Positions 9,480 through 13,495 of a stretch of DNA of 13,495 bases are shown here, one piece after another (position 1 is the stretch's first letter; every line of letters begins with the position of its first letter). A program made the position numbers and the translations under genes. The DNA is taken from assembly GCA_007121115.1 (NCBI GenBank), contig SKMI01000024.1, positions 1-13,495 on the forward strand, in the 5' to 3' direction. Source of the DNA: Paracoccaceae bacterium. GTDB lineage: Bacteria > Pseudomonadota > Alphaproteobacteria > Rhodobacterales > Rhodobacteraceae. The notes beneath the pieces are model-generated. The model made no database searches. It saw nothing but the letters and a program-made list of their open reading frames with translations, and had not been told where the DNA came from.

Positions 9480-12400
9480 CTACAGCCCCCGCGGACAGCG
9501 GAATTCCCAGAGCGATTCCAGAAAGAACGGATTGAGCTGCGAGTCCGAGTTCACGTTATAGCTGACATACCGCCCCCCGACCGACAGCCGGGTTTCGACC
9601 GCCGTGGCAGAGGCCCGCCGCGGCGGTCCGGTATTGATCAGCCGCATCAAGGCCCATGGCCCCGGCGAAACGCGCAGCAGCGAGTCGCGCCCGCGCATCT
9701 CGGGATTGAGCTGCAACGAGGCGCTGCCGCCCCCGCCGGCCGCCGGCCAGCCGATGGTGATCGGTAGGCTGCCGGTCTGCTGCGTGGTGATGACCTGCCC
9801 ATCGACCTCCAGGAGCGCGGTTTCGACTTCGGGGTGCATGGCGGTCTGGCGGATGGTGACGTCGAAACCCGGGATCGACGAGCCGGTGGGGAAATAGGCA
9901 TCACGGATATCTGCGGCCCGCTGGAACTGAAGCAGCGTCGGTACCGACAGCCGGTCCCCCAGCGCCGTGTCCGTGCGCCATGTCCATTCGCTCCCCTCGA
10001 CATCGGCATAGGCGGCCAGGTTCTGGGAAAAGAACCGATCGAACACACCATCCGGCGCGAACAGGCGGGCGAACTCCTGCATCGGCAGGTCCCGGTTCGA
10101 CTGGGCGTTGAACGGATAGTGATCCGGCACGATCCGTTCGCAGACCTGCGTGACCTCGGTATTGAGCTTTTCATTCAGCGTGGCCAGCGTGGTCCCGGCG
10201 GCATCTCCGGCGAACTCGTCGATGGCACCCTGCAGCAATTGCTCGATCTGCGATGGCATCCGCGAGGCATTGGCCCGCAGCTGGCTGATCTGGGTGTTGA
10301 GTTCCTGATTGGCCTGCGTGGGCGAGCTTTGCGCGAGGATCAGCAGCGTCTGGATCTGCTGCAGGTTCAGCATCAGCGTGTCGATATGGCGCTGCTGGCC
10401 GTCATCTTCGATCACATCATGCCAGCGTGCGAACTGCGCTTCGACATTGGCGCCGGGAAGCTGCGCTTCGGTGCCACCACCGCCGCCACCACCGCCACCC
10501 GAACGATCCTGACGGCGCAGCGCATTGACGATATCGAAACCCACACGGTTGATCCCGGTGACGCGCGACGAAATCCGCCGCGTCACATGGTCATCGACCA
10601 CCCGCGCGGCAGCGCTGTCGCCCAGACCCGCAACCTGTTCGACCCCGGCCCCGAAGCCGCCTTCGGCATCGAAATCGCGGGTCAACTGGGATTCGTGCGC
10701 AACCGCCTCGACCAGCATGACGATCGGCGACAACCGCCGGGTGGAGGCCGTGGCCAGCACCGTGTAATTCGGCGAGTCCGCGGTCATCGGGCGCAGCCGC
10801 AGGTTCTCGAACATCTCGTTCCAGGCGGCGACGAAATCGACCGCGTAGCGGTTCATGATCGCCGGGCCAAGCCGCGAAAGCTGGCCGGAAACATCGAGGA
10901 TCTCGCCCCGGTCCCCGAACACCCATTGTTCGCTTTCCAGCTTCTCGGCCACCTCGGCAAGCTGCGGCAGGAACAGTTCATGGAACCCGCGATAGGTATA
11001 GACGCCGGGCACGGTCAGTTCCGTCAACTCGCGCCCGTCCAGGGTTTCGAACACCACGTCGGCATTCGGCCCGGCGCGAAAACCGACCACGAAATCATCC
11101 AGATCGCGCGGCGCCGAGGCGCCTTTGGCCAGCAGATAGGCGTGATCTTCCAGGTTCATGGTCGACAGCGTCTGCTGCGCACGGTCCACCAGCGCGGCGT
11201 TCAGATCGACCCGCACACCGGGCGCCGAGCGCCGCGACGACAGTTCCAGCATGGTGTCCAGATGCAGGGCCAGTTCGCGCCGCAACTCGCCCGCTGGGCC
11301 ACCGCCGCGATAGAGGTTCTGCTCCCAGTCGTTGACGATCCACCAGAAGACGAATTCATCGTCGGGCGCGGGGGCCTTGCCGCCCAGCAGCATGTAGACC
11401 TTCAGCGCCTCGTAGAGCGACAGCACGTCGTTGTTGGCGATGTCGTCGACGATCCGTTCTTCGATCCGGAGCAGGATGCGCGGACGCAGCATGTGCTCCA
11501 GCGCATCCCGGTACGCTGTCGTCGCCGCCGAGCGCATGGCCGCGCGCTGGCTGAAGCCGAACCCTTCCAGCCAACGGCTGCCACTCGAATCATCGCCGTA
11601 GCCCATGGGCATTTCGCGCAGCATCTGCAGGTGTCGCACGACCTGCGTCAGGTCCGGGTCGGCGATTTCCACCGTTTCCAGATCGTTGAAGGCGGCGGTT
11701 TCATACTGCTTGGCCGCTGCCTCGGCCGCGCTGATGAGGGCGCGGTTGTTGTAGAAGCTGACGCTCCAGAGCGCGATGCAGGCCATCGCGCCCACGGTCA
11801 GCGCACCAAAGGTCCCGTAGCGCAGGAACGCCTCGCGCCGCGCCGCCTTGCGGTCATACGAGACCAGCCCCGCTTCGGCGAAGATCACCTTGCGCAGCAG
11901 GTCATGCAGGAAATAGCTCTTGCCCATGCCGGACTGGCCGCTGCCCGCGGCAATCCCGCCGAAGCTGCGCTCCATGGCGCCCAGCACCTGGTCGATGGGC
12001 GTGCCCTCCTGCGTGCCCGAGGTGAAGTAGAACCCCCGCAACGTGGCGGGCACGCGGTAGCGCGAGGAACTGAACACCTCTTCCAGGATCGCCTTGACCC
12101 GGTCACGCAGCATGGCGAACTGCGCCGGGAAACCGAAGATGGCGATGCGCGAAACGGCATCGGGCTCTTCGTGCATCCGGTCGGTGACTTCCTCGGACAG
12201 CCGCTTGCACAGCGCTTCGAATTCCTTGTCGAACTCCTGCACCGTGGCCGCGCCGCCCTCGACCATGCCGAAGGTCGCGCCCCAGACCTTTTGCCGGCGC
12301 GACGCGCTGAACGAGCCGAAGAATTCGGAGAACCCGGCCACCAGATCGGCCTTGGTGAACATCACATAGACCGGCACGTCGATGCGCAGCACTTCGTGAA

Positions 12401-13103
12401 TCTCCATCAGCCGGTCGCGCAGCGCCGCCGCATGGGCCTCGATCGACTCGGGCGTAGCGGTCAGGATGTCATCCAGCCCGATGGCGACGATCACGCCGTT
12501 GATGGGCTGGCGCGTGCGGTGTTCCTTCAACAGCCGAAGGAAGGACATCCAGCTTTCGGCGTCCGCTTCGGCGTCGCTGTCCTGGGTGGTGTAGCGCCCG
12601 GCGGTGTCGATCAGCACCGCATCCTCGGCAAACCACCAGTCGCAATAGCGCGTGCCGCCCGCCCCGGGCATGGCGCCGCCGGTCTTGTCGGCGAGCGGAA
12701 ACTTGACGCCGGAGTTCAGCAGCGCCGTGGTCTTGCCCGCGCCCGGCGGGCCGATGATGACATACCAAGGCAGATCATAGAGATAGGAGCGCGAGCCGCT
12801 GGAGCGGCGCAGCACGTCGAGCGCCTCGGACATCTTCTCGCCCAGCGCCTCGCCGTCGCCGGTGACCTGCGGCTCGGCGATCGCCTCTTCCAGCGCTTTC
12901 TCGGCCTTGCGCGCGCGCCGCCAGCGCACGAAATAGATCACCGCGACGATCAGAAAGACCGGGAGGATGATCAGCAGGCGCACCCAGACCGGGTCGAACG
13001 GATACCGGCCCGCGATGCCTATCAGCGGCCCGGCGAACCAGACCGCCGCGGCAAAGGCGATCAGGGCGATGACGATCAGCGCGTGCATCAGAAAGCGTTT
13101 CAT
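9480..13103 (-). CDS. tssM: T6SS membrane-complex protein TssM (IcmF family)
   Basis: Inner-membrane protein that spans the periplasm and, with TssL and TssJ, anchors the secretion machine. The 1207 residues show two N-terminal membrane helices (about 7-29 and 41-59) and a cytoplasmic GTPase-like domain with Walker A GPPGAGKTT at 118-126, a Walker-B-like VLIDTAGRY near 163-171 and FTKADL near 249-254. A third helix lies near 430-450, followed by a long periplasmic part ending in the family's C-terminal beta-rich domain. The intact Walker A places it with nucleotide-binding TssM proteins such as that of Agrobacterium. A run of nine glycines interrupts the periplasmic region at 869-877. ATG 13103 is preceded by a strong GGGGGAGGGG site. 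It follows tssL by 14 bp and precedes tagF by 2 bp. Length fits the family. Confidence 0.96.
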   Translation of the reverse strand: MKRFLMHALIVIALIAFAAAVWFAGPLIGIAGRYPFDPVWVRLLIILPVFLIVAVIYFVRWRRARKAEKALEEAIAEPQVTGDGEALGEKMSEALDVLRRSSGSRSYLYDLPWYVIIGPPGAGKTTALLNSGVKFPLADKTGGAMPGAGGTRYCDWWFAEDAVLIDTAGRYTTQDSDAEADAESWMSFLRLLKEHRTRQPINGVIVAIGLDDILTATPESIEAHAAALRDRLMEIHEVLRIDVPVYVMFTKADLVAGFSEFFGSFSASRRQKVWGATFGMVEGGAATVQEFDKEFEALCKRLSEEVTDRMHEEPDAVSRIAIFGFPAQFAMLRDRVKAILEEVFSSSRYRVPATLRGFYFTSGTQEGTPIDQVLGAMERSFGGIAAGSGQSGMGKSYFLHDLLRKVIFAEAGLVSYDRKAARREAFLRYGTFGALTVGAMACIALWSVSFYNNRALISAAEAAAKQYETAAFNDLETVEIADPDLTQVVRHLQMLREMPMGYGDDSSGSRWLEGFGFSQRAAMRSAATTAYRDALEHMLRPRILLRIEERIVDDIANNDVLSLYEALKVYMLLGGKAPAPDDEFVFWWIVNDWEQNLYRGGGPAGELRRELALHLDTMLELSSRRSAPGVRVDLNAALVDRAQQTLSTMNLEDHAYLLAKGASAPRDLDDFVVGFRAGPNADVVFETLDGRELTELTVPGVYTYRGFHELFLPQLAEVAEKLESEQWVFGDRGEILDVSGQLSRLGPAIMNRYAVDFVAAWNEMFENLRLRPMTADSPNYTVLATASTRRLSPIVMLVEAVAHESQLTRDFDAEGGFGAGVEQVAGLGDSAAARVVDDHVTRRISSRVTGINRVGFDIVNALRRQDRSGGGGGGGGGTEAQLPGANVEAQFARWHDVIEDDGQQRHIDTLMLNLQQIQTLLILAQSSPTQANQELNTQISQLRANASRMPSQIEQLLQGAIDEFAGDAAGTTLATLNEKLNTEVTQVCERIVPDHYPFNAQSNRDLPMQEFARLFAPDGVFDRFFSQNLAAYADVEGSEWTWRTDTALGDRLSVPTLLQFQRAADIRDAYFPTGSSIPGFDVTIRQTAMHPEVETALLEVDGQVITTQQTGSLPITIGWPAAGGGGSASLQLNPEMRGRDSLLRVSPGPWALMRLINTGPPRRASATAVETRLSVGGRYVSYNVNSDSQLNPFFLESLWEFRCPRGL
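10473..10499 (-). repeat. Nine-glycine codon run in tssM
   Basis: Nine consecutive GGT/GGC codons encode Gly 869-877 of TssM. The plus strand reads as a CCACCG-type microsatellite. The run falls between two predicted structured parts of the periplasmic region, as a flexible hinge would; slippage would add or remove glycines without shifting frame. Confidence 0.85.
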
Positions 13104-13106
13104 GAT

Positions 13107-13116
13107 CCCCTCCCCC
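13107..13116 (-). promoter_or_regulatory. Ribosome binding site of tssM
   Basis: GGGGGAGGGG on the minus strand lies 3 nt before ATG 13103, in the 14 bp gap after the tssL stop. It fixes the tssM start, which also gives the expected N-terminal membrane helix. Confidence 0.75.
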
Positions 13117-13117
13117 G

Positions 13118-13495
13118 TCAGTCCCGCAGTGCCGATTGCGAATCCTCGCGGCGCAGCAGGATTTCGACCCGGCGATTCTCGGCCCGGCCTTCGGCGGTTT
13201 CATTGCTGGCGATGGGCTCGTCTTCGCCCATCCCCTCGACCGTCGCCCGGTCGGCATCGTCCAGATAATTCGCCACCATGTTGCGCACGGATTCGGCGCG
13301 CGCGACCGAGAGTTCCTGATTGTTGCGGAACCGCCCGCGCCCGCTTAGCGGCACGCTGTCGGTATGGCCCACGAAACGGATTTCGCCACCCTCGCGGTTC
13401 AGCACCTCGGCGATGCGGGTGGCGATGGGCTCGAACTCGGAGCGCGCATCGGCGCGACCGCTGTCGAACAGCACCAGGTTGTTGGCGATGATGGC
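13118..13495 (-). CDS. tssL: TssL-type protein, C-terminal OmpA-like domain (cut by window edge)
   Basis: Only the last 125 residues are visible, and the frame is open at the right edge. They form an OmpA/MotB-type peptidoglycan-binding domain: the LVLFDSGRADA strand, FVGHTDSVPL, the LSVARAESV helix with the conserved Asp...Arg pattern, and the terminal ENRRVEILL strand. An OmpA domain directly before tssM is typical of evolved TssL (DotU plus OmpA fusion), in which the domain anchors the membrane complex to the cell wall. The DotU part and membrane helix, and any phosphorylated N-terminal threonine, lie beyond 13495. A separate TagL-like OmpA protein would look the same from this fragment. 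The stop is 14 bp before tssM. Confidence 0.85.
   Translation of the reverse strand, partial: AIIANNLVLFDSGRADARSEFEPIATRIAEVLNREGGEIRFVGHTDSVPLSGRGRFRNNQELSVARAESVRNMVANYLDDADRATVEGMGEDEPIASNETAEGRAENRRVEILLRREDSQSALRD

Noticed and set aside
9834..13268. 1144-codon open frame on the plus strand, antisense to tssM
   Set aside because: It is a shadow of tssM in GC-rich DNA. Its translation is Arg/His/Gln/Gly-rich without any recognisable domain, while the minus strand encodes a full IcmF protein.

Overview
The window reads as a chromosomal piece of a high-GC alphaproteobacterium, most likely a Rhodobacterales relative. The basis is the strong G/C third-position bias, the gene order tssL-tssM-tagF-pppA-ppkA (close to the Agrobacterium imp order) and an alphaproteobacterial DUF1036 gene. 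This placement is inference from gene content; no rRNA or other marker is present.

From 13495 down to 1932, on the minus strand, lies the downstream half of a type VI secretion system (T6SS) cluster. It holds the C-terminal OmpA-like domain of a TssL-type protein (cut by the window edge), TssM/IcmF with an intact Walker A, TagF with a very long acidic N-terminal extension, a PP2C-type phosphatase (PppA), a membrane-spanning Ser/Thr kinase (PpkA) and VgrG (TssI). Gaps of 2-62 bp from tssL to ppkA suggest one transcript. vgrG follows after a 117 bp gap that contains an inverted repeat, so it may also have its own signal. TssL/TssM form the membrane complex and VgrG is the spike tip. Kinase, phosphatase and TagF together make a complete threonine-phosphorylation control module. 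The phosphopeptide reader Fha, the sheath/tube/baseplate genes and the ATPase ClpV are not in the window and would be expected beyond 13495.

From 1 to 1910 is a different neighbourhood. A Sec-exported DUF1036 protein (1488-1910, plus strand) converges on vgrG with 21 bp between the stops. Divergent from it is the N-terminal 455 residues of a CopA-type copper-exporting P1B ATPase (minus strand, running off the left edge). The copA promoter has a CueR/MerR-family layout: a near-perfect inverted repeat inside a 19 bp spacer.

The most unusual points are the 411-residue acidic extension on TagF, the Pro-rich disordered segments and distinctive periplasmic domain of the kinase, several in-frame short tandem repeats in the regulators and in TssM, and a vgrG with no adjacent PAAR or effector gene. 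No tRNA, rRNA, CRISPR array, insertion sequence or attachment site was seen.
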